From contig NC_087084.1 of assembly GCF_026151205.1 (NCBI RefSeq), forward strand, positions 5,015,538-5,079,537: a DNA stretch of 64,000 nucleotides, given 5' to 3'. The DNA is from Bolinopsis microptera (lineage: Eukaryota; Ctenophora; Tentaculata; Lobata; Bolinopsidae). Below are positions 24,472 through 36,000 of the stretch, piece by piece. The notes below the pieces were generated by a model, which was not told the DNA's origin, made no database searches, and saw only the letters and a program-made list of their open reading frames with translations. How positions within the stretch are numbered: the first letter of the stretch is position 1; every line of letters begins with the position of its first letter. The translations under genes and the position numbers were made by a program.

Positions 24472-25343
24472 TGATAATTAGTTTTCCAAATACCGGGTTG
24501 CATGGAAGTGTCATCAAATTTCGTGCAATAACTAAGATTATGATAAAGCTTTAGCGCGGTAAGAGGCAGGAAGGTGTCTGATTACAATGATATCGACAAT
24601 ATCAGCAAACCGCAAGTTTTATTTTCGGGAAGATATTCTGTTTTTGATATTCTGTGATCCGTTGGAATGTAGTCTGCAAGTATCCAAAATATGCAGAGTT
24701 GATATTGCAATGAATTAACGATTTTAACATTAGTTCAGCGATACATTAGTCAGTCGTCGAATTTCTCTCTAAGTCCATAGACAAGGAATTTACTTACAAT
24801 GTCTTTCTTCAGCGGACATTATATTTGCATTTTTCCTAATTCCTCCTTAATTGATATTAGTACAAACATATCCGTCTGAAAAAAATCAATCTATACCGAC
24901 ACAAAAAGCTTCCAAAGGAATTTTTACGTTTTTGAGTTCCATTAGGTGCCCTTAAGGGCTGAACAACTTTTCCAAACTTTTCCAAGTGTCTTAAGGCCAC
25001 TTTTTGCCACTTTTATAACTTTTTGCCACCTTTCTTGTTTGTCAAATATCTATAAAATGATAGTACAACAGGCTACCAGTTCGATTTTGAATGGGCCTTT
25101 GTCAGGAAATGTTACCAAATCGACTATCGTAACTATTGCTATGTGACTGAAAATAAGACGTTTCCAATCAAATTGTAATCAGTAATACTAGTAGTTGCAT
25201 AATGACAATAGTAACTCATGACGATGTGAACTGTACGATGTACTGCAAAGTGTACCAACAGGAGTACAATATTTTCCTTTTCATAATAACAACAACACAG
25301 TTCCTAAACTTATTTTTACCAAGGTTACTAGGAGCAAGCAGTC

Positions 25344-28300
25344 ATGGTCCGTGAAATTGTCCACATTCAGACCGGCCAATGTGGTAACCAGATTGGAGTC
25401 GCTTTTTGGGAGACAGTATGCCTCGGTTAGTTAAATCACTTTCACTTTCGCTATATATTCCTTTCACTTTCATTGTCTCTTTCATTTCGATTACAACTTT
25501 GTTTACAGTACAAATTGAACTTCAAGTGTGGACGTTTTCTTTTAATGAAATTGTTTTCAGAGCACAAGATTGGCACTGACGGAAATTTCCTTGGTGAGGA
25601 TGACATGTTGTTGGAGAAGATAAATGTGTACTTCAATGAGATCCAGGTAAAGATTTTAGCTTCGGGTTTCTCAAAGTAGCACCCTGCTCCTAGCTCAATA
25701 ACTGACAAAGCAAACTCACTTTTGCTAAATATTCATTGACTCTAACGCTAACTCGATAACCGACTGGCAAAGTCAAAGAGGTGGTTCGCAGATCACGTGA
25801 TGACCGTAAAGATGCCTACTTCTAAACTTCTCAATAGGTCCATTATTAATTAGAGCACTAGGTACGTAAAGATGGATCATCGTAATTAACAAAGTACATT
25901 CACTGACAACATACTAACATACCTCACATCACAGGGAGGTAAGTACGTGCCACGTGCTGTCCTCGTGGATCTGGAACCAGCCGTCCTGGACTCCATCAAG
26001 AACAGCAAGTACGGCAGCACTTTCCGTCCTGATAACTTTGTGTTTGGACAGTCCGGTGCTGGTAATAACTGGGCTAAAGGTCATTACACCGAGGGAGCTG
26101 AACTGGTGGACCAGGTTTGTGAACCTTCACTGGATCACTGATAGATCAAACAATGGCTATACATTTTTGTTCAAATGTCCAGAAAAATGTACTGTAAGAT
26201 ACACATATCTTGTACTATCACATAGATAAAGCGCTTCCAGATTTCAGTGCTTTGGCTGATAATATAGGTAACTGATCAGTGATCGGGCTTGATTCTTCAC
26301 TGACACTCCTCGACAATGATTTCTCTAAACTTTAACCTCTCTCTCAGGTATTCGATGTGATCAGGAAAGAAGCTGAACAAGTCGACTGCCTACAAGGGTT
26401 CCAACTGAGTCACTCTCTTGGAGGGGGTACCGGATCTGGCATGGGAACTTTGCTCCTGAAGAGGGTTCGTGAGGAGTACCCTGACAGGATCGTCTGCTCA
26501 TACTCTGTTGCTCCTTCTCCCAAGGTAAAGATTCTTTTGATTTAATTGTAAATTTAGAAGTAGAAGCTAGAGAAGCAATCGAAATGTATAATTATTTTTT
26601 AACTTTTAGTTTTTGATGCGATACAAATTTAGATTAGAGAGTACTTAGGACACTTTTATCGTCAACTTATTAAATTCCACGCGGTTCCCAGTGCACTCAG
26701 TGGTACTATATATATATATGTAAAGATAGATTAGTAAATTAATGATTTAATTAAAATTCCTCCTTGTTGTGTTCAGTAGGGAGCATCACGGCTCTCGACA
26801 GACAAAGCGAAACAAGGAAAATGACTAAATGAAATAATCGACGTTAAAGACACTAAAATAAAGACACATTTGACAAATCCTCTCAACCCACCAGGTCTCC
26901 GAGACAATCGTAGAGCCGTACAACGCCGCCCTCTCTTTCCACCAGTTGGTCGAGAACACTGACGAATGTTACGTAATTGACAACGAGGCTCTTTACAACA
27001 TTTGTACAAACACTCTTAAGTTGAAGAGCCCTAGCTACGGTGATCTAAACCATCTTGTGTCAACCGTCATGTCCGGTGTTACTACTTGCCTTAGGTGAGA
27101 TGATGTAGATGTATCTTTATCAACATTTATTGAGTTTAGTCGTAGATGCTTAGTGTCTATTAGTATTTAGAAGATTCGAATGGATACTTTCATATTTTAT
27201 TGTTCCGTAAACCTGTTCATTCTAAAAATGTGTTCAATGTGCTGTAAAAGTAAAACAAGACGACTTAAAATAAAAATATTTTATCATCCCACAAAGAAAA
27301 GATATTTTAGAATCGCCTCCCACATTACCGGCTTCTATCCCCAGGTTCCCTGGCCAGCTGAACGCTGATCTGAGGAAACTTGCTGTCAACATGGTCCCCT
27401 TCCCTCGTCTTCACTTCTTCATGTCAGGGTTCGCTCCTCTGTCTTCATCCGGAAACAAGGGGTACAAGGTAAACAATTTGATTCAATAACTCATTAATCC
27501 TCATTTGCCGATAAATATTTTACTTGAGAACCGTATTTGAAGAGAGACCAAGAATAATTCAGTTTAAGTGGAAACGATACCTCCACCTTTTACATCACCA
27601 GTTGAATCTTCTATAAAGTACCCCAAAATAACAACCATTCCCTCCGCAGGCAACCTCAGTGGCAGAGATCACAAACCAAATGTTCGACAGCAAGAACATG
27701 ATGGTGTCATGTGACCCCAGACACGGCCGATATCTTACCTGTGCTGCCATGTTCAGAGGAAAATGCTCCACCAAGGATGTGAGTGTTTATCGCTTAAAGT
27801 TAAACGGAGGTCGTTTGTTAATAAGGGTACGGTACCAGGGTAGGGTACCAGGGTAGGGTACCAGGGTAGGGTACCAGGGTAGGGTACCAGGGTAGGGTAC
27901 CAGGGTACGGTACCAGGGTAGGGTACCAGGGTACGGTACCAGGGTAGGGTACCAGGGTACGGTACCAGGGTAGGGTACCAGGGTACGGTACCAGGGTACG
28001 GTACCAGGGTACGGTACCAGGGTACGGTACCAGGGTACGGTACCAGGGTACGATACCAGGGTACGGTACCAGGGTACGGTACCAGGGTAGGGTACCAGGG
28101 TACGGTACCAGGGTAGGGTACCAGGGTACGGTACCAGGGTAGGGTACCAGGGTACGGTACCAGGGTAGGGTACCAGGGTACGGTATCAAGGTACGGTGCC
28201 AGGGTACGGTGCTGAGACTGTAGTTTAGGTTTAAAAACTGATGAAATAGTAAGACTTACAAGTTAGATTTATTGAGTTAAGACTAGATAAAGTGAAACTG

Positions 28301-29341
28301 ACTTGGTAAGGCTTAAATGCAGCAAGGCATGCAAAAATTTTTGAAATAATTTCGCACCGCAACACCTTTTATTTTTAAATCTCGTTCAGAGCTCAGAAAC
28401 CGACAAAAAATATTTTAAAGTTCCCGTAATATTTCTTTTGAGAAAGAGGCTAAAACTGAGTACAGACATCGATAGTAATTTTAACGTTTAAAGTCGAACA
28501 ATTTAAAATTCAAGATTTAAACTAAATAATTAATCAGGTTGATGAGCAGATGATAAACATACAAAGCAAGAACTCTGCTTACTTTGTTGAATGGATCCCA
28601 AGCAACGTCAAGACCGCCGTTTGTAATATTCCTCCTCCCGGCTACGACCTTAGCGGCACCTTTATCGGTAACAGCACTGCCATGCAGGAGCTCTTCAAGA
28701 GGATTAACGAGCAGTTTATCAGCATGTTCAGGCGCAAGGTAATTAGAAATTAGAAATTAGAAATTAGATTAGTTATGGTAAGACAATTTTTTCGGACAAA
28801 TTTGCCCACGTGACTAAAACAAACCAATGAAAACGTTCCAATCTGCCTACGTGGCTAAAACAAACCAATGACAGGTGTTCCTGCATCTGTACACCGGAGA
28901 GGGTATGGACGAGATGGAGTTCAACGAGGCTGAAAGTGACATCGCTGATATCATCACTGAGTACCAACAGTACCAGGTAATTACTGTTGGATAATTATAA
29001 TTAGTTAGATAATTCTGTGATTTAATCATTTAAGATGACTACTCAACTAATTTGTCGTTGTTTTGAAAAATAATGCCGCCGCACAGTTTATTTTGGTTAC
29101 AATTTATATCCTGCCCTAAAATTTCTCGAATAACCTCAACTATAACGAAGCACTAAAAATTTGATGTGAGATTATGACGTAAGACGTTAAAAAGTTATCG
29201 ATACCACTATATTATATACAATTCATTTGTTGAGGAGTTAACGAACATGAAATATTTCAGGAATGTGGAGTAGACGACACATACGAGGGAGAAGAGGGTG
29301 AGGATGGAGAAGAGGAAGTCGGAGAGGAAGAATACGAATAA
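25344..29341 (+). CDS. Beta-tubulin (divergent), complete, ten exons
   Basis: Exons: 25,344-25,425, 25,561-25,646, 25,935-26,114, 26,348-26,524, 26,895-27,094, 27,345-27,468, 27,650-27,778, 28,538-28,738, 28,875-28,976 and 29,261-29,341; all joins in phase, 453 residues against about 445 for the family. Hallmarks: GQCGNQIG near the N-terminus, the GTP-binding GGGTGSGMG loop, [30 protein letters not shown], and a Glu-rich C-terminal tail ending EEEYE that carries motor and modification sites. It pairs with alpha-tubulin to build microtubules. Odd points: the protein starts MVREI rather than MREI, the tetrapeptide read co-translationally in tubulin mRNA autoregulation; FLHWYTGEG is FLHLYTGEG; and several usually invariant positions differ ([17 protein letters not shown]). 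This suggests a specialised or tissue-specific isotype. Confidence 0.95.
27828..28208. repeat. 13-bp minisatellite (GGGTACCAGGGTA) in tubulin intron 7
   Basis: About 28 tandem copies of G(G/C)GTACCAGGGTA-type units, each containing GGTACC. The long minus-strand frame over it (repeating [13 protein letters not shown]) is a product of the 13-bp period, not a gene. Alternating GGG and CGG versions form a higher-order pattern. Confidence 0.95.
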
Positions 29342-29904
29342 TTAGCATAATTAGCAATTATTTATACCATATTTGGAATTATTACATGATTAATTATCTA
29401 ATTAATTACCTGATCGTTCCATTTATCCGGTGTGATGAGCGGAAATGCTCGTAGTGGTAACCTTGATCAGATGAAACGCAATTCCTTGTACCATAAAAGA
29501 AAAACTGTAAAATAATTCTAAAAATTATAACAACGAAGATAAAAATGAGCACTATTTTATTATATTTTTGTTTTTATTTTGTGGAATTCGTGTGTGCGCT
29601 TCTCATCCTCACGACACATAATTCAATGCTATTACCGATATACTGATTATGATATTCTCCATGCAACTGTTTGTGATTGATAAAGAAAAATCGTTTTAAA
29701 TACTTTGAATAACTTGAAAATCACGACATATGATGTGATATTATAGAGATTGATTGCGTTGTAACAGATTTGACTATTTGTATTTGGGCTATTTCGCTAA
29801 TTCTATATTTGTATACAAACTTTTAAGATATTTGACTTTGTACCAAAACTTGCAATTTTATTTGTATTCAAGGCTTTTTGTTTTGGAGAGGATAACCGTC
29901 GACC

Positions 29905-30020
29905 AGCCCCAAAGTATTGTGTCCCAGCCCCCAAAGTATTGTGTCCCAGCCCCCAAAGTATTGTGTCCCAGCCCCCAAAGTATTGTGACCCAGCCCCCAA
30001 AGTATTGTGTCCCAGCCCTT
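29905..30020. repeat. 22-bp minisatellite ending near an assembly gap
   Basis: Five to six tandem copies of a unit containing CCCAAAGTATTGTGTCCCAG. The array ends about 50 bases before the run of N, so its true length may be collapsed in the assembly. Confidence 0.9.
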
Positions 30021-30068
30021 GTGGCCATACTTATAAATATGGTCTTGTGGCCCTAAGTATTGGCAGCC

Positions 30069-30168
30069 NNNNNNNNNNNNNNNNNNNNNNNNNNNNNNNN
30101 NNNNNNNNNNNNNNNNNNNNNNNNNNNNNNNNNNNNNNNNNNNNNNNNNNNNNNNNNNNNNNNNNNNN
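30069..30168. other. Assembly gap of 100 N
   Basis: Exactly 100 undetermined bases, a conventional length for a gap of unknown size. The protein frame drawn across it has no meaning. Confidence 0.99.
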
Positions 30169-30732
30169 GTTTCAGCCTAAGCATTATCTTGTTTCAGAGG
30201 GAATGAGTGATTTAAAAAGATGAGGCCAAAGAGTTAGTTGTGAAGAAGGCATTAATTGTACTCTGTAATTTCTAAGTTAATTTTTTTTTCGATATTTATA
30301 GCTATTTACTGATCTTGTTTTGACGTATCAGCAAGAGATCACTGGCACCTCGTTAGTTGTTAGTCATGTTATGCTGATCCAGTTAGTGACGAGCTATGAA
30401 GTAATCATTCGACCTCATTTAATACTGATCCTATCAATGAAGCTATGAAGTAATCAGTGGATCTCGTCAATGCTCATCCTGTCCGGACTGTCAGTGACGA
30501 GTTATGAAGAAATAAATGAAGAATCCAAGGAAAACCTTCCTTTTTTATATTATCATATTGTGTGTTAGTTTGGTGTGAAGTAATATGTTCTTTTTTAAAA
30601 CTAACAGTGTTATAAACTAAATTGATATCAGTTAAAGATGATATATTTTAACAGGTAAAATTCATATAATTGACGATTAAGAGCTGTAGGAGTGTGTTCA
30701 GGACTCTGAAAGTGGCATACTCTGATAGCAAT

Positions 30733-30850
30733 GGTATGAAATGGTTAACTTTAGTCAAGGTCTCATGTCTCTACGACCTTCGCTTTTGGCGCAGTGAATC
30801 TTCCCGACATTGTAGAGACCTGAAACCTCGACTAAAGTTAACCATTTCCT
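30733..30850. repeat. Hairpin with about 37-bp arms
   Basis: GAAATGGTTAACTTTAGTC then AGGTCTCA.GTCTCTAC is repeated as its reverse complement (GTAGAGACCTGAAACCT, GACTAAAGTTAACCATTTC) after a 40-base loop. Could be a small MITE or a structured transcript; no target duplication was recognised. Confidence 0.8.
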
Positions 30851-31024
30851 ACTGTTTATATTAGAGGAGCACACATTTAGAACTCCTTCCAAACTCCTTC
30901 GTGACTAAATTGACGATTTAGATAATTTTACCTGTTAAAGATTGGTGAAAAATATGGACGTGGCCCAAGTCAGTATTATACGAATAGAAACCGTAGACAC
31001 AAAAAATTGTTTGGTTGTTCCTGA

Positions 31025-32096
31025 GGGTGACCGACAACTGAACCCAATTGAACCTAGTTCCCACGCAGTTAACAGAGACCCAATCAGCTTAATTGGGTGA
31101 CCAATCAGCTTAAATCCCAAAACGACAACTGAACCCAGGTCATATCACAACTGCACCGAAATCGGAAATACGACAACTGAACCCAACAATCGGATTATCA
31201 GGTTATCCTTCTTCGCAGGGGACTGTGGTCATTATCACTATAGGATAGATCATGACCACTGTAATTTAGAGCATTGGAGCATTTTCGTTACCTGTCAGGT
31301 TACTTGGCTCAGATCTTGTGTCATCTGATGCTTTGGGAGGGCCTGTCATGGTTGGATCTCGATGCTTGAGGAGCAGTGGATCGTATCCTTTTTGGCACGC
31401 TTCGTGAACAGCCGAACAGGTAAGCTTGTTAGATCAGATATCGCGATCGAAAGGTACCTGAGACTTTGTCATCTATTAGTACGCTTGTATTATACAGATC
31501 GGATCAATACATAAGGAAGAGAGATGGTGGTCACAGTATCGAATCATGGTGGTCACAGTATCGAATCATGGTTGTCCTGAGCAAGTACATCAACGGACAA
31601 AGGGGAGCTCAACTACTTCTGGACACAGACGGTTTCCTCTACACCCGGAGAAAGGTTCGGGATACCCTACTACCTCCCCATCGAGATGCCAGAAGTACAG
31701 AATCAAGAAATGTCCTGCTCATGTAATCCTTGACCAAGGAGATCAGTCCTTGGCCAGCGGAGCCAAACCTCATTCCCAAGACCCTGACAACATAGTAGCT
31801 GAGAAAGCGGAAAGCTGCCGACCAACACCTCTCAGCGACATAAAACCTCCTCACCGAAATGCCCACCCGAAATCAACGTGGATCTACCAAAACTAGAGTC
31901 CCTCGCAAGAATTGTCCAAAGATCACGAGCAACAAAGTCTGTTGCCAACCACTCCGAATCTGTTAGTTATTTCTAGTGACGATTGGGTTCAGTTGTCGTT
32001 TCAAAGTTAATTAGGCATACTGATTGGGTTTAAAATTATTTTCCCAAGCTACCCTGTCTAGGAAAAGTCCAAATTGGGGTCAGTTGTCCGGTAGCC
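31025..32096 (+). mobile_element. MULE-like non-autonomous transposon with broken FLYWCH domain
   Basis: Terminal inverted repeats of about 100 bp share the doublet CGACAACTGAACCCAAT at the tip and again about 90 bases inside. Identical 8-mers GTTCCTGA flank it (31,017-31,024 and 32,097-32,104). The interior encodes FLYWCH zinc-finger pieces: GAQLLLDTDGFLYTRRKVRD in one frame, then CQKYRIKKCPAHVI in another, so it is frameshifted. FLYWCH domains accompany Mutator-like (MULE) transposases, whose duplications are 8-10 bp. No transposase core is present, so it depended on a helper. Confidence 0.8.
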
Positions 32097-32104
32097 GTTC
32101 CTGA

Positions 32105-32865
32105 TCCTATAGAGCAACTAATTAGAGGTGATATCTAATTATTTGAACGAAAAGTGGTTTTGTGAACCGCCCTTTATTCTACAGCGAATCATGAACATTG
32201 AACATGTACATAAGAACTAAGAATTGTATGAAGTATGAGTTTATATTCATCTAGTAATTTATTATGAAATGACCTTTCACTATGCAATTTCGACTAAATT
32301 CATGTAGATTGTAGATATCCAATCCAGTTCCATGCACAACTGTTGTTTACATTTGGTCTAGTTAGACACAATTTGTTTCAGAGTGACTCGATAATCGCAA
32401 TATAATCAAACTAAGATATTATTTAAATGGTCCATGTCATGCAATGCGGAAATATCCCCATAAATTGGCAACTGCCAAAGTGACACTAAAGTTATTGCTA
32501 ATTCCTTTACAAAACTTAGCAAGTGCTATTAACAATTTTCTAATGGATCATGGAAATTGAAATGTTCAATTTTCTTTTCATAAATAATAATTATAATGCG
32601 AAGTTTTATTTACCCCAAGTTTGGAGAGTAAGTAGGTTAAATTGGGAATGCCCCTTCCCAGGGACCACATCACCCCTAATAAACCAAATTAAATATCATG
32701 GGAGACCATGCACAGCCTCGAATTATAGTATAATGACTTCGAATAAACCTTTTTTGTCTCTAAAAAAAGGCTTAGAAAACTAGATTTATTTACCTCATTT
32801 TACCTCATTTTACCTCATCCCAATTTTGCCTTTTTTGGCTGGCCTCATGAGGTAAAATGAGGTTG

Positions 32866-32901
<36 letters not shown>

Positions 32902-33059
32902 ACGTACTTAAGTGTCGAATAATATCTTATCGAAGTTACAGATCATTAAATTATCAAATAAGTATTTGAACATTCTCAAGCAATATTAACTTTTACTGCC
33001 ATTCCCACGGCAACATTATCAAATTACATACCCAAACAAAATGGCAGTGAAACTACCAC
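32105..33059. other. Intergenic stretch with hairpin and long poly-C
   Basis: At 32,790-32,866 TTTACCTCA repeats pair with TGAGGTAAAATGAGG to form a hairpin, followed directly by about 34 C residues (32,867-32,901). No cysteine-rich exon for the missing MIOS C-terminus was seen on the minus strand. Confidence 0.6.
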
Positions 33060-36000
33060 TTATTTCTTACACCCACCGAAATATCTCAGATAATTCTCCA
33101 TCACCACATTACTAAAATCAGTAGGATCTGTATCACTAATAGTTTCCATACTGGGCTCATAACGTTTAGCCATGGTCAGAGCTAGACACACTGTTTGCAC
33201 GTCGGAGGTGTTGTCCAGGTAACTCTGCATTAGCTCTCGTAGCTGGTATTTCAATCCTGGGAAGAAGAACATTTTAACGTAATTTTCCAACATCTAATAT
33301 AACTTAATAGTATACTGATTCTTAACCTTTCCTAACGTCTAGCTTGGCTAAATAGCATTTAATCTGGCACAACTCCAATAACTCCATACTCAACATTGAT
33401 ATTGACATATTATGAGAATTTGCTTTTCCATAAAATAAAACATAACATAATATTTCGACCAATGGAAACAATATGTACCTTCTTTAACTTCTCCGATTCC
33501 ATACTCAAAACTAAGAAAGAGCTAGAATAACTAATTAATTAATTAACTAACTAATTAACTAATTAGCTAATTACCTAACTAATTAATTAGCTCCACCCAC
33601 CAGTAAGCACTACAGCGCGTATATTTCCTGCAGCTACCTCCTCACTACACTGACCATCCACAAACTTCTTGAGACGAGAGTCCGAGAGGAACCTGCATGC
33701 GAACCCTACTCTGTCTTCTAGCAGGAGTTCTCTGTCGTACAGGATCTCACTGTACGCGTCCTGGCGTCCCGGCTAGTGAGAGGGGGGTTTGAGTTATTGT
33801 ATTGTATCAGATGCCATCGTGGAGTAGGTGGTCTCCTGCACCTTTTCTGCCTTGACATAAAAGAAAGAACCTAGACATGCAACCTGCAATTCAAAGGTGA
33901 TTGCAGCCCTTACGGTTTGAGTTATGAAAGTGTAGATAATGATAATTATGTAATTTGTAATAATTATGAGCTATGTTATAATTATGTTATGGCTGTTATG
34001 TAATATAAGGTTTTGTTAAATGTAAGTGTATACTGTAAAGTACCCTGCAGTGTTAGCTGTAGAACAATTTACCACATGAAAACTTTGGTTTATATCGCAC
34101 TTTATCATGTAAACATTGTTTTAATAGTTCAGGTTACTAGGACATTATAGTTTGCAGCTTCTCTTCAGTATTACCATTGAAGTAAGACTCTTACTGCCAT
34201 GAGCTATGGAGTTGAGATACGACAAGAAATACAAAACTGGACAGATTTATTCGGAGACTTGTTGACATTGAGAATTGGGATGAAATTGTATCCAGTAAAT
34301 TGTATGACACGGGTGATTAGTTTAATTAAGATTAAAGAGGCAAGTTTGCAATCATAATGACGTGTTAAGCTAGGAAATGTTCTAGGAGCCTGTACATTGT
34401 ACAATGTACATTATTGATTACTTTACATGTACATTGTGCAATGTACATTGTACAATGTACATTGTGCAATGTACATTGTACAATGTACATTAGCTAAAGT
34501 ATAAGTACCTTGAGATGCGTGTTATATCTTTACATCTAAATTACTTTTGCAAGGCTCCAATTCGTAAAGTCAAGATTCACATAGTACCCTTATGGAGCGA
34601 TTTGGCTCCAATATTTATCAGCGGACATAATGATAATATCAAATCGAAATTTAATAACACCGCTTTTAAGATGAAACTTATACGCAGCAGTGTTTAAACT
34701 AGTCATCCCAGAAAATAACAGGAATTTACTAAGTTAAGAAAAGTAAATTATGCTTGAAAATATATCGTCAATACTAAAGACATGTTGCATTGCCAATAAT
34801 ATTACTATGACGTACTAAGCTAGGTAAGGACAGGTAAGGTAGTAGGTTAGCACTGGTAGCACCCGGTAGTAGCACTGGAGTGAGAGTTGAGACTGTTCAT
34901 TGTAACACAGCTCATCAGAAAGTAAATGTTTGGTTGCTGCAATCAGTGTACAATATACATGTGAGATCCTGCACGATTAGCACAATTAGTACAATTAGTA
35001 CAATTTAATATTGTGAGAACCCGCAAATAACTACCTCAGTTGAGAGAAAAGTGAACATTGCCCTCTGGTAAGCATTTGAAACAGTCTTCCCTAGTGCCTT
35101 AATGTTCTGTATCCACTTCTCAGCTGAAACACAGAACAAGTCAAGCTAAAGTTCTGTACTTGAAAACAAAACTATGTTAGAGTTGGGTCAGTTTTATACA
35201 TTTCCAGCTATGTAAAGAACTGGGAATAAATCGGGGTGATATTTGATACAGTAACAATATACTCGGATAACCGGCCCATAGATTTGTGATTAACTATAAT
35301 GAAAATGATTATGAATATAATTATTTAAATGAAAATAAACTATAAATAAACTATTGTAATTAGTAGTTAACAATTAGTACTTACCATTGAAACCGGACAG
35401 TGCTAACAGCAGAATACGCTTCTCATCATTCTCAGGAGGCAAATCCTGCAAATAACGTTAGCTGTAACGTAAGAAAACACTGATAATAATTGAGAAACTA
35501 TCATAAAGACGGAAACGGTATTGGGCAACCCGATAGTGTTCTAGAAATACTCAATAATTATGTTACATTTCAAATATAATATATGATGGCGATTCTAGTA
35601 CCCTTTCTGCAATAATTATACTTGCAATCTGATCATGAAGTTATTGATTTACTCACGTTAATGATGTTTTGCAGTTGACTAATAGCAGGATCAATACCAC
35701 GGTAGAACAAGGTCATTGCCACTGCCTTGTCCAGCTGTCCTGATCATTAACTGTGTTAATTTACATTATTAATTATAATTAATTAATTAATTATTAAGTT
35801 ATAATAATTATTTGAGTGAACAAATAATTAAGCTAGTTTTACATTATCAATTGATTTAATAGAGTTATAGTCACTTTAGTGGAAACAATTACGTTGGTTC
35901 GAAAGGAGAAATGGAAGCGATTACGATACGAAACATGCGTTTCTTAACCAATAGAAGGAACTTAATAATTAAAGTTTGGTTAATGATCATTAATTATCAT

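Larger units (their letters stand above)
29342..31016. other. Intergenic stretch after beta-tubulin
   Basis: Holds the tubulin 3' region, a 22-bp minisatellite, the assembly gap, an imperfect repeat with GTGACGAG..TATGAAG units at 30,345-30,515 and a hairpin at 30,737-30,848. No gene seen. Confidence 0.5.

Noticed and set aside
27818..28189. 123-residue minus-strand frame of repeating [13 protein letters not shown]
   Set aside because: It is the translation of a 13-bp minisatellite inside a tubulin intron; the period keeps frames open by itself.
29939..30223. Open frame running through the assembly gap
   Set aside because: Contains 100 undetermined bases and a minisatellite; carries no information.
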